DNA from: Buddleja alternifolia
Lineage: Eukaryota > Streptophyta > Magnoliopsida > Lamiales > Scrophulariaceae
Direction: 5' to 3'
Assembly: GCA_019426215.1 (NCBI GenBank)
Contig: CM033399.1
Coordinates: 37,519,022 to 37,583,021, forward strand
Length of the DNA stretch: 64,000 bases
The stretch's first letter is position 1. Every line of letters begins with the position of its first letter. Below, one piece after another: positions 21,549 through 35,121 of this stretch. The notes under the pieces are model-generated. The model made no database searches. It was given only the letters and a program-made list of their open reading frames with translations, and was not told the DNA's origin. The position numbers were made by a program, and so were the translations under genes.

Positions 21549-23566
21549 GATTGAATATATGTTAATATGCTAATTCGTGGATTGTTTTTTAACAGTTTGG
21601 AAGGTGTGCTGAAAGGTTTTATATGTTGTAATGAGTCGAGGATAGTTCGATTATTTCAATGTGTTGTGAGATAGGAGTTTTTTTGGCATACATTGGTTTA
21701 TCAGTCGTTCAAAACAAGCATTTTGCTATCTCAGCTAATTGCCAACGAGATATGTCATAACAGGCCTAGATATACACTTTTGAAGAATATATGTTACGTC
21801 AAGTTTAATAATCCTGTTATTCATTTCTCACACAGTAATTAGGTGTATTATGTGTTATCCTCACACGTGTGAAAGAGACACACAAAATACATATTCAAAT
21901 CATTGGATTTGGTCTAACATAAAATTAACCGACAGACATTTTGGGTTTTCTTCAATCGAAGGAACACATGATTCCCTACTGCAATTTGTGCTTTTTTTTT
22001 TTAATCACAAAGATGTATTGCACTATTACTTTAGGGCATCTCCAATGTTAGCACCAAAATTGTGCAAATTTTGCACCCATTTTGGTACAGTAAATTCACA
22101 CCAAACAGAATATTCTATATATATATATTCTTTTTAACATCTCATATTAAACTATTCTCATACTTCACAAATAACACCTAACTTTAAATTTTTTATTACA
22201 CATTCATCCAAGGAAATATTTTGTTATTTTATAATATTACAAGAACTTAATAATAATAAATAATTAAAATTTAATTTAAATCTATTTTGGTATTTCTTAG
22301 AATTGAACTAAAAAATTAATTAAATTACATTTGTTATTTAGTAATAGTCTAGATGATAAACAAAATAATTAAAAAACATTTAAAACAAAAATTACATTGA
22401 TTAATTAAGAATAATACAATAGGATTGGAAAAGACATAATTAAATTTATATGATATATGCATTTGTACTAGTTTTAATATGTATTTTTTATTTATATCTA
22501 AATTCAAATCATATATGATTTGAGTAAAAAAAAAAAAATCAAACATAAACCTAGTTATAACTTTTTCAAAGTTTAGGGATCTAATTGTAAATAATATAAA
22601 TATAGGGACTAAATTAAAATAAAGAAAAAAAAACTTTTTGAAAAAATAAGCATGCGTGGGTGTATGGCCTAGGAAATTGTAAATGAGTCATGTCATTCAT
22701 ATAACATTCAAATAACAATAAAAGATTTAATACTAAATAGGACCAAATGATAAATCTAATTTATTTGGGTGACGCTAACCATAGCCTACCTGGTATAGTT
22801 CTTCCATTTATTTTGAACTATTAATCTTATAACTAAATCCAATTTAAATAAATCTTGATGGAATTGGATCCGCATAATCTTAAAATGGGGAAAATTATTC
22901 AAATATGTAAATCCAATCAATTCGGACCAAATTGAAACCGCCACGCATGGAGGGCATCTATCCCAACCCATTTTATTGGGGGTTTAGCCAACCGTTCCAA
23001 GCTAAGGCACCTCCTAATACCAGACTCAAGTCCTCCATCGGCCACTTATTTCGAAATACTTCCCAGGCATGTTTTACCACACAGTGCTAATCAACACAAA
23101 CAAGCCAACTTAAATGAGCAAACCTACACGAAAATCACTGCTCGATCGATAGCAGTAGCGACCTCAATACTATGAGGTTTTATTCATAGAAGTTGAATTG
23201 TCCAATCTATTCTAAGAGTAGGGTGAGCCTTGAAACCTCAAAAGATCACTTAAAACCCTCGAAAAGAGAGAGTATCAACCCATAATCATCTACCAAGCAT
23301 ACAAATATAACATCGTTTACATGGAAATACCGTCCAAGTCACTCAGACTATTTTAAAAGTAGGCACAGATGAAACATCTTCCAATATATCAGCTTAAAAC
23401 TCAAGTAACCTCTAAGACTCAAATGTCAAACATCAGACTCCATAACCACAATACCACTACTTAATTCCCGAATACCTTCCTACAAATCAAGACATAGGAA
23501 AAATACTACATATAATTCCAAGAGCAAGAGGTACCAAGCTACCCTTGCAAGTTAACATCTATGCCA
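21549..23566. other. Intergenic region between ARM and cyclophilin genes
   Basis: 21549-22030 is the ARM-gene promoter side, with no clear TATA box identified. GGGCATCTCCAATGTTAGCA at 22034 looks like a MITE terminus but I found no partner end. 22130-22680 is very AT-rich. 23000-23566 is the 3' side of the cyclophilin gene, including its 3' UTR. No gene was found. Confidence 0.5.
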
Positions 23567-26500
23567 TTAATCTCGACCAGAATCGGGTGAGCCATCTCCA
23601 TATGAGACCAGACCCGTCTTCCTTGGTGGACTCCCAGAAGATGACCTCGGACTATCTTTGTCTGCTGCAGGCCTTGGAGATTGCGAGTCGCGTGATGACA
23701 ATGATTTGGATCTGCTACGGCTACGTGAAGGTGATCTTCGCCTTTCAGCACCACGATACCTCTCCACAGGAGACCGGCCGCGAATGGGGCTCCGGCTGTA
23801 ACGCCGGTTGCGATAGCGTATTGGACTGCGAGAGACACTAGGACTCCGGGTCCTGCTTCTCCTGCCTCTGTATCTGGAACATTTAATCAGGAACTTTGAT
23901 GAGAAGTATTTACAATTGCAAGGCACAAAGAAAGAAACTGAGGCAGTACACTGTTGAATTTAAATATCCTTTCCCGTCAATACCAACATTTGCAATTAAC
24001 TTCTTCAAGTAACATACGTTGGACTATTGTAATTTAGAAACAAAAATGTGGACAGCAAACAAAATGCAATTAGGTGATCGAAGACCTTGAGAACATAGTA
24101 AAGACATCCCCTTGTGTTAAATTATACACACTTGAACACAAGCCTAGGCAACATGCATTTAGAACAGCAAAAATAATGAATCTTATTATAACCAGCATAA
24201 CCTACTAATGTTGCCCTGTTCAAAAGTCATTCTACTTCAATTCCCAGTATACGACGACACATATGCTAAAATGATGACAAATAAACGAATTCATCACGAT
24301 GATTCCATAAGATACTTCATTTGGAAAAAGCTATAAGAGCCGCTAGTCCCCAAAGGGAAGTGACAAAAGGCCACAGAATAAAAAACTAATAAATGCAGAA
24401 CAATCACAAACCTGGGTGGAGTTCTTCCTCGAGGTGGGCTCCTGTAACGCCTAGGGGATCTCCTGTAGCTTGAATATCTAAAGACATTAGAAACACAGAC
24501 ATTAACAAAAGAAAATATTGTCCAGTTGTGTGTATGAGGGCCGCAACACTCAACCAAGGGGATGGCAAATACGATTGATCCTTACCGATCGCTTCTACCA
24601 CCGTAGCGATATGACCTTACAGGGGAACGATCGGGAGAGCGACTCCTGTAACGCCGCGCATAAGAATATCGATCAGTAAAGCCCCTTCCTCTTCTAATGC
24701 GTTTGGGAGATCCATCCACAGAACGACTCCTCGACGAGCTTCTACTAGGTGATCTTGCCCTAACAGGACTCCTTGAGTAGCTACGGCGACTAATTCTGCT
24801 CGGTGGCCTGACTGGACTTAGGCTAGGGCTTCTCCTAGGTGGGGCCCTTCCAGAGCTTCTACTAACACTTCTATGAGACGATCTAATAGGGCTTCTGCTC
24901 CTTCGTGGAGGTTTACCAGAGCTTCTGCTAAGACTGCGTCGAGAAGATCTCACAGGGCTGCGACTAGCTGACCTCAATGATGACCGCCTGGATGAGGCTC
25001 TGGGTGGGGTCCGTGTAAGTCTTCTTCTGGGAGGAGAAACTGTGGGGCTCCTGCTACGACTGTGTTGAGCAGGAGACCTAACTGGGGGGCTTATACTGAC
25101 ACTTCTTCCCCTCTTGCTCCTTGGTGGACTTTCAATTGGACTCCTGCTGCCTCCGCTTCTAACTGGACTAATACTCCTACTTCGGTCGGATATCTGCTGT
25201 GGGCTTCTGCTAACGCTAGGACTCCTGCTTCTGTTATGTTTTGTACCAATTCCTGGACTTCTGCCAGGACTCCTTCTAGGACTAATGCTCATACTCTTAC
25301 TTATGGCTCTTCTAGGGCTTAAGCTTCGGCTCCTGCAATTAGACCATTGATAAATCACCAGGTCTTGGAGAACAAGCATAAATAGAGAAAGTTGAGAAAA
25401 AGGAAAATAAACCTAGATTTGCTTGGAAGATCATCTACTACATCAGGGTGCCTATCAGCACTTCTGTCAGATTCCACATCCGCTCGGAAACCATTACTTC
25501 GATGATCCCCATTTTCTGTTGGGAACTCGCCATCTTCTCTTTCAGATATGTCAGCTCTCTCCCCTTTCTTATGATTAAGAATTGAACTTTCCGGCTCCTC
25601 AACTGGAGGAGATTGATTGCCTACAGGGTCATTGCATAATAAAATGGTTAAAATGACAATTTACAGAGAAAAAAATGATCTAACGCAGGAAAACAAATAG
25701 TTTACCAGAGTTTTGGCGCTTCCCATCCAATGCTCCAGAGGCAGCATTATCTTCAGAGCTACTTCCACTCTTACTATCGCCCTCACTATCTGAGACATTA
25801 GTCCTGCAATATTTTCCGTAAGATCAAAGTTAAACATCAACTTAGCAAACATTTTTAACCGCCTCTGATGGCTAGTTTTCACTGATTTTTTTCCCAGCAG
25901 CATGACACATAGAGAGATAAAATGCTACTCCCTCTACCTTCACTAACGATTTTATTTACAATACACAAAAAAATGATAATCAGTAATCTTCGAAATGATT
26001 GTGTTCAAATATGAACATCAGCAACTCACTTCAGAAAGTCAATCACAGAGCTAAATAATGGTTAACAACATCCTTAGCAAACAAGATTGCGTTAATGCTT
26101 ATAAGTTAATAATGGACTTAACGGATCACATCATTCTATAGCTTCAAACTTAACAATTTTCTAATGAAACTCAATTTAGAAATAATATCTTCAATTTGGA
26201 AAGCTATGCTTCAATATCTGGAAGGCAAAACAGAACACCTACAATATCAACGAGAATATCTAACAAGTAGGTGTGCCAGAATGATTTTCCTAATACCTTT
26301 TAGATTTACGTTTTGACTTTTTATCACGCCTCTTGCGACGTTTTTCACGTCGTCTGTCCTTCCTCTTACTGCGCCTATGTCTGTCTCTCTTGGATCTCTT
26401 CCTCTTCTTGCGCCTGTCATCACTTGAAGAACTGGTGTCACTTAATGAGGTAGCATACGAGTCGGAATCACTATCAGATTCAGAAGACTCCATATCAGTA

Positions 26501-29500
26501 TCTGTTGAACTATCTGATTCAGATGTGTAATATCTTCTTCTTTTCCTCCTCTTCTTCGAGGATTTCTTGTGCTTCCCTTTGCGTCTTACTTCGTTATTAT
26601 TTTCTTCTACAGTATCCTTCCCCTTCTTTTTATCTGCACAGACAAACAATTAATGGCCAAGAAATATGTACAACAGCACAAAAACGCACATTAATATTGA
26701 AAAATAATAGCAGCTTAGGTAAACAGTCCCATTATTCACCAGCTCTTAGGAGGAAAGAAGTAAATCAATATCAACAATACTTAAACACAATATGGCACCA
26801 CTGTTATGACTCCAGAAAGGGAAATATTTTGTTTCACCAAAATCTGTACGTTTGAGACAGCCCCCTTTTCTTACCATCATGTAGTTCTCCAGAGTTGACT
26901 ATTTTCACTGTCACGGCAGGTCTTCCCTCTTCATCCCCAGCATTTTCAATCATTTTCAGCACTTCATGCCCATCGACAAGTTTACCAAAGACAATACATT
27001 TCCTGTTTGATCAGATAACAACAATCAATCACGGGTAACACAAACAGCAAAGAGCATGCATATTGAGCCTGTTGGAGTAGAATTTATGGCCGCAAAACAC
27101 ACGTTAACTGAAAGACGGGTTCAAGTATGAATAGATGTGATCTTTTACTTGGAACTTAAGAGACCATTCTCAAGTTTCACAAATGTAATACAAAAAGGAT
27201 GCATCCATCCCATATCCTAGACATTGAAAATCAGCTCTGTGTATCTAAGAGGAATATAAAAAACCTACGGCTATGTTGGTTTGTGTTTTTGTTGCCATAT
27301 TTTCGTTTTCATTCTCATTTGAAAATACACAGTTTACACCATTTTCAACTGAAAATACACTTACTTTTCATTTTCACTTGCACATTCTCCAATAACTACT
27401 TTTTACTTTACCAATTCACACTCACTTTTTTCTCTCTCACGTCTCCTTCTAAAAATCCATTTTCCGTCAACAATTGTGGTGTTATAATATAATAAAATAC
27501 ATAGTATTAATTTTCACATGCTTGTGCAAATTTTAAGATCCATTTTGAGTATTTTTACTGCTTTTTCTGGGCCAATTTTATCTAACTCAATCATTCACAC
27601 ATCGTCAAATCATCAATTCCAACCATTTCATGAAACACAACCAAACATGCCGTCATTTTCACACAAATAAAAAAACTCATTTTCCCATACGTTTTAGAAA
27701 ATAACGGTTGAAAATGAAATGAAAACACATCCAAACAGAGCCTAAGATTCTCAACCAAGTTTGAACCGCACAGCTGCCAAGTCAAGAACATTTAAAACAG
27801 CAAAATCTTAAATTTCTTATGAAGTACAATATTAGAATGAAATGTGTGAAGGATCCATCTACCTAAGAATAACAAGGCATCCATAAATACCAAGACATGA
27901 AACAATTATCGGTAAATGAGAAAAAGAAAATGGCATCATGGCATTATTGGAGAAAGATGCGGTTTTCTCGTAGCAAAGATCAGCACGCACAAGAAAAATT
28001 AATAGAAGAGCGGAAAGAATAGAAGAAAAAACCTATCAAGATGACGATCAGCCTTAAAGGTGACATTGAACAGCGAGCCACGTTCATGTCGATCGGCCAT
28101 TGCCATAGATAACAAACCAGGCCCATCATGTTTCAGTTTTGGAGATTCATCTGGCAGACATCAACAATATTAATAGCTACTCCTTTGAAAAACTTGAAAC
28201 TGGTAAATGAATGTTTGCTCTATAACAAATCACATAAAATGATGCGTGCTACTCACAAGCCAAACCTCATCAATCAATTCCAAAACAGGCGACACACGAA
28301 AACATATATAACAATCTGATAATAAAAGAGAACTGGCATTATATAGACACAGCTTATATTGCCACCTATGAATCAAAGTTGAGTGCAATACATAGTAGTG
28401 ATCTCAACTTAAAACCAAAAGAACATGCCCAATTTATTATATCCATAAAGTGCTTTATAGCTTACAACACCTATGAGATGCAACCTGCCGATTTCGCATT
28501 TCAGACGAGGGACAGTGGATACTGCATAATCCGTCAATTCAATCACATGTTTGCACGCTTTTTGTGGATGACTAGCAGAAAATGCCGAAATCAAGTAATC
28601 TTAACAGTTAAAAGTTCTACTAAAATCATTGACGGAAAGCAATGTAATATAATGTACCAAAGAAAGCAGCTGATTCTCATCTGAGCAGCTAGGCAGACTA
28701 CTATAACAGGAAATAATATGAGAAGCAGCAACACTGGTTTAATTGCTGTATGATGTGCAAGAAGGCAAGAGAGGATGGTGATCATTAAGTTTGCATTTAA
28801 AAGTTACTTTCTGAAACCCAATTAGAATTGTATTCAATAAAATCTAAAACAAATCAGGTCCCGAACAAGGGAGGCAAAACATTTAGATTCCCTACCATCG
28901 CAAGAGAAAACAATTGTTCCAATATCATTTCAATTGAAGCTCCAACGCACCGAGAATAAGATCAAACTCAGCCACAACCTTCACAGGCAATAGAAAAGGA
29001 AACCCACTTGCTCTCAAGACAAAAAGAAATTGAAAATAAGAGACATATGAATGGGTCTGCATTTGTTTGTAATTGTTTTTAACTACTTAATCACAGGCAG
29101 GTTATGAAGGATCCAGATATGCATGGATTTTTGCAGATAATTATCAATCTAAACAAAATGATGAATCATTATTAAAGAGGGATAATTGAAGTAAGAAAAC
29201 TTTCTTACCTGGAAACTTCCCGTCATATATACTTTCCCCATAGTTACCTGCAAAGTAAAAATTTAAAATTCAACTTTTGAAAAGATGAGATAAAATAATA
29301 TCAACACCCACACAACATACCATCTTGCCGAAGAAAGTCCCCTCCCTGCAAAATAGTTAAAGACTGTTAATGACTATTCATTATGTGGATAATGCCTTAT
29401 TTTGGTGCTGTTTGCAGCAAGGTTCAGTAAATCTCAAGAAAAAACAACTTGATAAGCACAACCTTAAAAACTATATCACAGAAAAGCAGTGGTGACCATC

Positions 29501-30331
29501 AGCCCTGTCACAGGATAAACAAGGATAGCTGACTAAAAGCAAACAAAGAGCAGTTCTCATTTATGCTCGACCAAAAATATATGGCTTGAGCAAATCGATC
29601 ATATTGAGATCATATTTCAGGACATTTTATTCAACAAAGGGGAAAACTGAATAACATACCTGCGCCACATATCCTTTGATGATACGATGGAAAAAGGTTC
29701 CTTTATAGTGAAGAGGCTTTCCAGTTTTAGAGCTCACACCTTTTTCTCCTGAAGAATGGACAGTGAAAGCATATGAGATTAACAACAACAGACATATCCT
29801 ACTACAAAAGGGATTAGAGTCCAGAAGGTTCAAGAATAATGTGAAAATTTCTCGAAAAAAATCAATTAACATTGTATGACAACAAGCTCACTAAATGTTG
29901 CTTTTTAAGGAAATCGGGTACAACATTCTTCAAGCTGTAAGAAACAAATTGTGGAAAAGCAACATAAACTAAAGATCCATACAGAAAGGGGAGCCAAAAA
30001 CGTGTGGTAGTGTTAAACTATATATTGCAAATGGAAATACTAAGAAGGAAGAAGTTACCAGTGCAAAGCGCACGGAAATTTTCGGCAGTCTTGGGAGCAA
30101 AATCAGTGAAGAGCTGCATTTACAGAAGTAAAAGATACCATAGGACCAAAATATCAAACTTAGTAGAAAAACATGAAGCAGTAGGTTATGACGAAGTTAA
30201 CTAACGAAATTAACTTCCAAATTGATACAGTTATGAACGACACAAGATACCTCAAAAATCATCCTCTCAAAAGGATCTCCATCAACTGAGACGTCCAAAA
30301 ACACTAGCGGTCTCTTACTAATTTTCTCCAT
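23567..30331 (-). CDS. RS-domain multidomain cyclophilin, CYP63/CYP95 type, with degenerate isomerase site
   Basis: Thirteen minus-strand exons: 30251-30331, 30059-30113, 29660-29748, 29322-29346, 29209-29247, 28033-28150, 26875-27002, 26297-26633, 25706-25803, 25413-25620, 24586-25332, 24412-24477, 23567-23873. They encode 765 residues. Residues 9-165 are a cyclophilin fold ([44 protein letters not shown]). Then follow a Lys/Arg- and Asp/Ser-rich region and long RS/SPxR repeats, as in nuclear-speckle cyclophilins that bind SR splicing factors. Relative to human CypA, Arg55 and Gln63 are kept (R67, Q75), but Phe60, Met61, Asn102, Gln111, Phe113, Trp121 and His126 correspond to Y72, V73, M114, L123, N125, H133 and C138. 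Prolyl isomerase activity is therefore doubtful; a scaffold role in splicing is more likely. The gene name is not certain. Confidence 0.92.
27269..27742. mobile_element. PIF/Harbinger-type MITE in a cyclophilin intron
   Basis: The ends are GGCTATGTTGGTTTGTGTTT and ATGAAAACACATCCAAACAG then AGCC. In reverse complement it matches the element at 49263-49680, including CATTTCATTTTCAACCG. The right flank is TAA and the left flank TAC, so the target duplication has decayed by one base. It lies in the intron between exons 6 and 7. Confidence 0.7.
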
Positions 30332-31075
30332 GATCCAACTTCACTAATTCATGCAAAAATTAATAACGTCTGCAAATTTAATTAGCACAAAGATGTCAGC
30401 AGATCTGGAAACAACTTCTTCTGCAGATATCTTTCAATAATAAGCAATCAACTTGTACCGATTTCACCATTATCAGATCTAAAAACCGCTAAGGTAAAGT
30501 ATAGGAAATTTGTCAAGAATTTCCATGCTATATTGCATTGCAATTTATTCATAAGCAATTCACCTGAACAATCCTCAACCATACCTCCACCAAACTACCA
30601 TATGCTAAGAAAAATGCATTAAGAAACTTAAAATGAAACGTAAATCCATATACACATGCATATATAAATACTCAATTCCTCCGAAAAATCAGAAACATAT
30701 CCGAAACCCTAACACTTGAAAAAAAAAACCTGGAGGAAAATACTTTACATCGAAACAAAACAATAATCTAGATTTATTAGTAACGCAATAAAAGTACAGA
30801 ACTCCTGGTATACCTAAGCACCATTAATCCAGTACCGAACGAGAGCTGAAAAGCTAAATAAATGGAAAAATCAAAAAATTAAGCGCGAACAATTTTGCAA
30901 GGATTCAAATAGATAATTGAAAAGACGATGTGTGTGTGTGTATATATATATATAGGTCTAGGGTTTTGAGCACCTGAGAACCGCTGCAGGTAGAGGAGCT
31001 GCTCTCCTCTCCACAAAAATGTGACGATGAGGGAGTGAATGTGTGAGAACAGAGAGACTGGGAAAAACCTAGACT
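30332..31075 (-). promoter_or_regulatory. 5' leader and leader intron of the cyclophilin gene
   Basis: A leader intron of about 604 bp (30370-30973) is suggested by TTTGCAG|ACG at 30369 and CTCAG|GTGCTC at 30974, both on the minus strand. Between the acceptor and the start codon lies a two-codon upstream ORF, ATGAATTAG (30344-30352). A TG/TA microsatellite sits at 30929-30952 inside the intron. Confidence 0.5.
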
Positions 31076-31239
31076 TAGTAATATATTTTTTTTTTCGTTT
31101 TCTTTTTTGTATTCTTTTATGAATGCCTCTATAGAACGCACTTTTGGTGCATTTTCAATTTACTTTACGGTTTTCAGCCAAAAAATAAAAAAAAATTACT
31201 TTGTGGTAAATTTGTACTTTGCCCCTGGAAGCATCTATT

Positions 31240-31745
31240 ATTGTCAATATGAATTGATTGAAAGGAGTATATGGGGTGCACAACTGCACATGAGTCGAGA
31301 TCAAGTTGAGGCTGATCAAATTGTTCGGCTTGGATTTGAGTTTGGTGGACCTGAGTAAATGAGCTCGAAATGTACTTTGTCCCTCAATATGAATTGATTG
31401 GAAGAAGTACTATGGATGCACACGTGCCAAGCTCGAGGTGAGCATGACCAAATTGTTCGGATCGAACTCAAGTTTGGTGAACCTAAATAAATGAGCTCAA
31501 ACTAGAGCTTGGGTCAATCCGAGGCGAGCCGCACTCAAGCTCAAGCTCCAAAAAATAATATATATATATATATATATAAGTTTATTAGTAATTAATATAT
31601 ATATATATATATTAATAAATAAACAAATAATTTTTTTATATATATACAAGCTTGCGAGCTGAACAAATATAATTGGCTTGAGCTCGACTTGAACTGGCCC
31701 ATGAGGCTCGTGAGCTGACTTAACTCAATACTCACCCCTAATTGG
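31240..31745. repeat. GAGCTCGAG-rich repeat with (TA)n core
   Basis: Scattered GAGCTCAA, CTCGAGG and GAGCTCGAC words surround (TA)n runs at 31557-31577 and 31595-31611. The right edge CTCACCCCTAATTGG resembles the TAGGGGTG end of hAT elements. No left end was found. 31746-32460 holds no gene; the 3' UTR of the ammonium transporter is at its right end. Confidence 0.4.
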
Positions 31746-32464
31746 AATTGCAGAGAAGAGTTTATTTGGAAGTAGATATTGAGAAGGTTTTGCGGAAGTG
31801 AAAGAAGGCGGAAGTATATATTAGGAAGATTGTCAAGAGATCCAAACACATTGAATCTTCTATTTCAAATATGTGTGTCATTTTCTATTTCATTTCTAAT
31901 CCATTTACTTATATGCATGCTAATCAAGTGTATAACACTCTTGTCACTTGTATAATAATAATAACAAATTATAAGTGACATACGTATAAATATTTGAAAT
32001 AAGAGATAAAACACCTTCAAATTACAGAATTCAAAATGCATTCAAGACTATCCGAGCAGGAAAAAGACAGATCGTGTGAGTGAGTTTCTTGCTATTAGTA
32101 TGTTAAGTGAACAATGTTGTAGGGCGCCTTTCACTCAACCAACTGTCCAATGCTAGTATACTTAGACACTTATTTATGCTATGAAGTAATATAAAAGCAC
32201 TAATGTCAAAGTGCGTTTTATTTCTTTTACTTCTCAAATGACATCTCAAGGGTAAACATGCACTCTTACACTTTAGTACACACCTATTCTAAAATTTTCA
32301 CACATTGGAATTTCAGACAATGAAATGTAAATTAAAAGCAAAGGGATAATACTTCCCAACAACTTCAACAAGAGAAAAGAAAAAAGACATTACAAAAGTA
32401 TGTTAGACGACTTTAATTTTAGCCAAATTGGTATTAATCTCCGTCCACTTTGGTAAGCATTTTT

Positions 32465-35046
32465 TCATGTCATTTCAACAAGACCCTTACCCTTAGACGT
32501 TCCGACCTCCACATCATTATAAGCTGAAAAACGGGAGTTCTCGTTCCTATCACCTTGACCCCAAATGGCGTAAGCTTCCTCACCGTGTGCTGCTTCATCT
32601 CCAATTTCCATATCTTCCTCCGTCATTCTTAGTGGCACAATGAGTTGCACTATTAGGCATATCAAGCTTGTCATGACAATATTGACCGCAATTACGAAGA
32701 GGATACCGATAAGTTGAAGTCCTATTTGTCTGAATCCATTGTGATAGTCTCCCATGTGAAAGCCATAGAATAAGCCGACATATTGGCCATACTTTCCATA
32801 GAACAAATTGCACAACTTAGGGTTGGCAAATAGGCCAGTGAGGATTCCTCCGAGGCTTCCGGCCACGGCGTGCGTGTGAAACACCGCCATCGTGTCGTCA
32901 ACTTTTTGGAGAAGCTCGGATTTCTTGTGCACGACCATCATGGTGAACCAAGGGATTGAGCCCGAGCATATGCCCATTATGATGGCTGCCCACCCATGCA
33001 CAACTCCTAAAACCAAGAATTCATGTATACTAGTCAGTAAGACACACTCAATGCGTGTGGAAAAAAATTTGATATTTTAATTTTTGAGTTCAATTTAGTT
33101 AAGATTAAGTAACATGTGAGTGAAAAGATAACAATTACACATGATTCAAAGAAAAAAACACAGAGAAATAAATAAGAAGATGCATGTGTGTGGAATCATC
33201 GATAACAATTCACTACATCTGTTTCCATGGACCATGTGGTCATCATTATTCCACCTTACTAAAATACATGAGGTGATACTATAATAAATACATGGTGTAT
33301 GAATACTCAATGTTATACCAAAATTACCGCTTGTCAGACCAAAAAACAGTTCTCTGAACACCTCTCCAACTATACACAATCTAGATTGTAGCATAATCAT
33401 ATCAAATTTTATAAGCTCGAGCTCGAGCTCATCTTAAAAAATTTGAGCTCAAAGTAAAAGGAAATACGCAGAAAATAAAGCACAAAGTACTATAAATTTA
33501 ATCAAGAAAAATATTTTTCTTTTCAAAATATAAGAACCTAACACACTTGCGGTAGCAAATTAGATCATTAAAAGTTTAAAACTATACAAAAAAATTAGGT
33601 CTGTGAAATTACCTGCTGCCGGGGTGATGCAAACTAGGCCAGTGATCATGCCTTGAACTGCCCCGATAACAGAAGCTTTTCCAAAAAACAAGATGTCAAG
33701 AATGAGCCATGTTAACAAACTAGTAGCAGTGCAAACATGAGTGTTTAGAACAGCCAAAGATGCATCAATATTAGCTGCGTAAGGGTCCCCTCCATTAAAC
33801 CCGGTCCACCCCATCCATAGCAGCCCTGCCCCGGCCAACATCAGTAGAATGTTGTTAGGAGGAAATCTTTCCCTGTCCTTTGTCAAACGAGGACCCACCT
33901 AATATGACAAGACAATTCGTTAGTTGTATAGTAAAACGACGATCTTTACAAAATTTTCACGAAGATGATGAATGTAAACGAATCGAGTCGAACAAGTTGT
34001 TCAAACTTGGTTGAATTATTATCCAATTTTAAAATTTGTATATGAATTTGGTTTGATTATTAATCTAGTCAAGTTTTAGTCGAGCTCTAGTAGTTTGATT
34101 TTTTTGCACATATTTTGTCAAAACAAATTGTGTTACACCCGGTGTACCAAACTCCAAAAGGTGTCTAGATCGTGGCACATCCACACAGGATGTGATCATG
34201 TGCTCATGTTGCATATTCCACCCCCTTTGATGTTCAACATCGGGTTTTATTTAAAAACCTTTCATTTTGTCATTTATTACTAATTTGAGTCGATCGAGCT
34301 CAAACCGAGCTTCAAGCTATCGAGCACATAAAAGGTTATTTAAACTTGGTTTGACATGTTAACGAATCAAGCTCAAATGAGTTTTTAGCGAACGATCTCG
34401 AATCCAGTAATAAAGATTGATGAGACAATTTCTTCTTTCGTACCCAATAAGCAGCAGTGAAACCAGCAACACCGGAAGACAAATGAATCACGTATCCGCC
34501 CGAATAATCTATCATCCCAGCCGTGGATAACCAACCATTAGTAGACCAAATAGTGTACGCTCCAATAGTGTACGAAAATGTCAGCCACAAAGGAACAAAA
34601 AGCATCCACGCGTAAAAATTCATTCTCCCCAAAACTGCACCAGCAATCAGAATCAACGTAATTGCCGCGAAAACAAACTGGAAAAACACCATAGTTGCGT
34701 TTGGGAAGTTTCCAAGAAAAGCCTTTTCCAGGAGATAATGCTGAGAAAGAGCCACATTAATTTTTCCCCAGGTGGGAATTAATTCATCCCCGAAAGAAAT
34801 TCTGTAACCCCAGCAAACCCAACAAACAAGAACACATGCAAAAGCGTATAAAGCCATGAAAGCTGAATTCACAGCCCATTTCTTCTTGACGGCGCCACCG
34901 TACAAGATTATGAGCCCTGGAACGCTCTGCATGCCAACTAGCGTGGCGGCCGTGAGCTGCCACGCGTTGTCGCCTTTGTTCATCCATGGCGGGTTGGCCT
35001 CGTCGGGTATTAAGTTGGCTGGAAGTGTAAACGGTGGTGAAGACAT
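32465..35046 (-). CDS. AMT2-type (MEP-like) ammonium transporter
   Basis: Three exons, 34444-35046, 33613-33898 and 32465-33006, encode 476 residues, the usual AMT2/AMT3 length. The protein has about eleven membrane segments, starting near [20 protein letters not shown]. The conserved Asp of [14 protein letters not shown] (D180), the first pore histidine (H188) and the second in [12 protein letters not shown] (H342) are all present. [11 protein letters not shown] and [20 protein letters not shown] are hallmarks of the AMT2 branch. It carries ammonium or ammonia across the plasma membrane for nitrogen uptake and root-to-shoot transfer. The C-terminal tail is short and hydrophilic. The start codon opens the only reasonable N terminus, [20 protein letters not shown]. 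Intron 1 (33899-34443) contains a dispersed repeat. Confidence 0.95.
33955..34390. repeat. CGAGTCGAAC / GAGCTCAAAC dispersed repeat in the AMT intron
   Basis: Sequence such as CGAGTCGAACAAGTTGTTCA and ATGTTAACGAATCAAGCTC recurs at 42.4-42.7 kb and 43.1-43.4 kb. The intron ends remain intact. Confidence 0.5.
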
Positions 35047-35110
35047 TTTGTTCGTGTTTCGATAAAGAAGCTGGTAGAAGTTGCTATACGGTAAAAGTTG
35101 TTTTGGTGGG

Positions 35111-35121
35111 GTTTATATAAT
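35111..35121 (-). promoter_or_regulatory. Likely TATA box of the ammonium transporter gene
   Basis: On the minus strand TTATATAAAC lies about 65 bases upstream of the start codon, a normal distance given a short leader. Confidence 0.5.

Noticed and set aside
22034..22780. A MITE starting GGGCATCTCCAATG
   Set aside because: The start looks like a known type of MITE end, but no matching inverted end or target duplication was found downstream.
25062..25350. Long open frames antisense to the RS-domain exon of the cyclophilin
   Set aside because: Low-complexity SR repeats keep the opposite strand open by composition. No start context, splice sites or known domain supports them.
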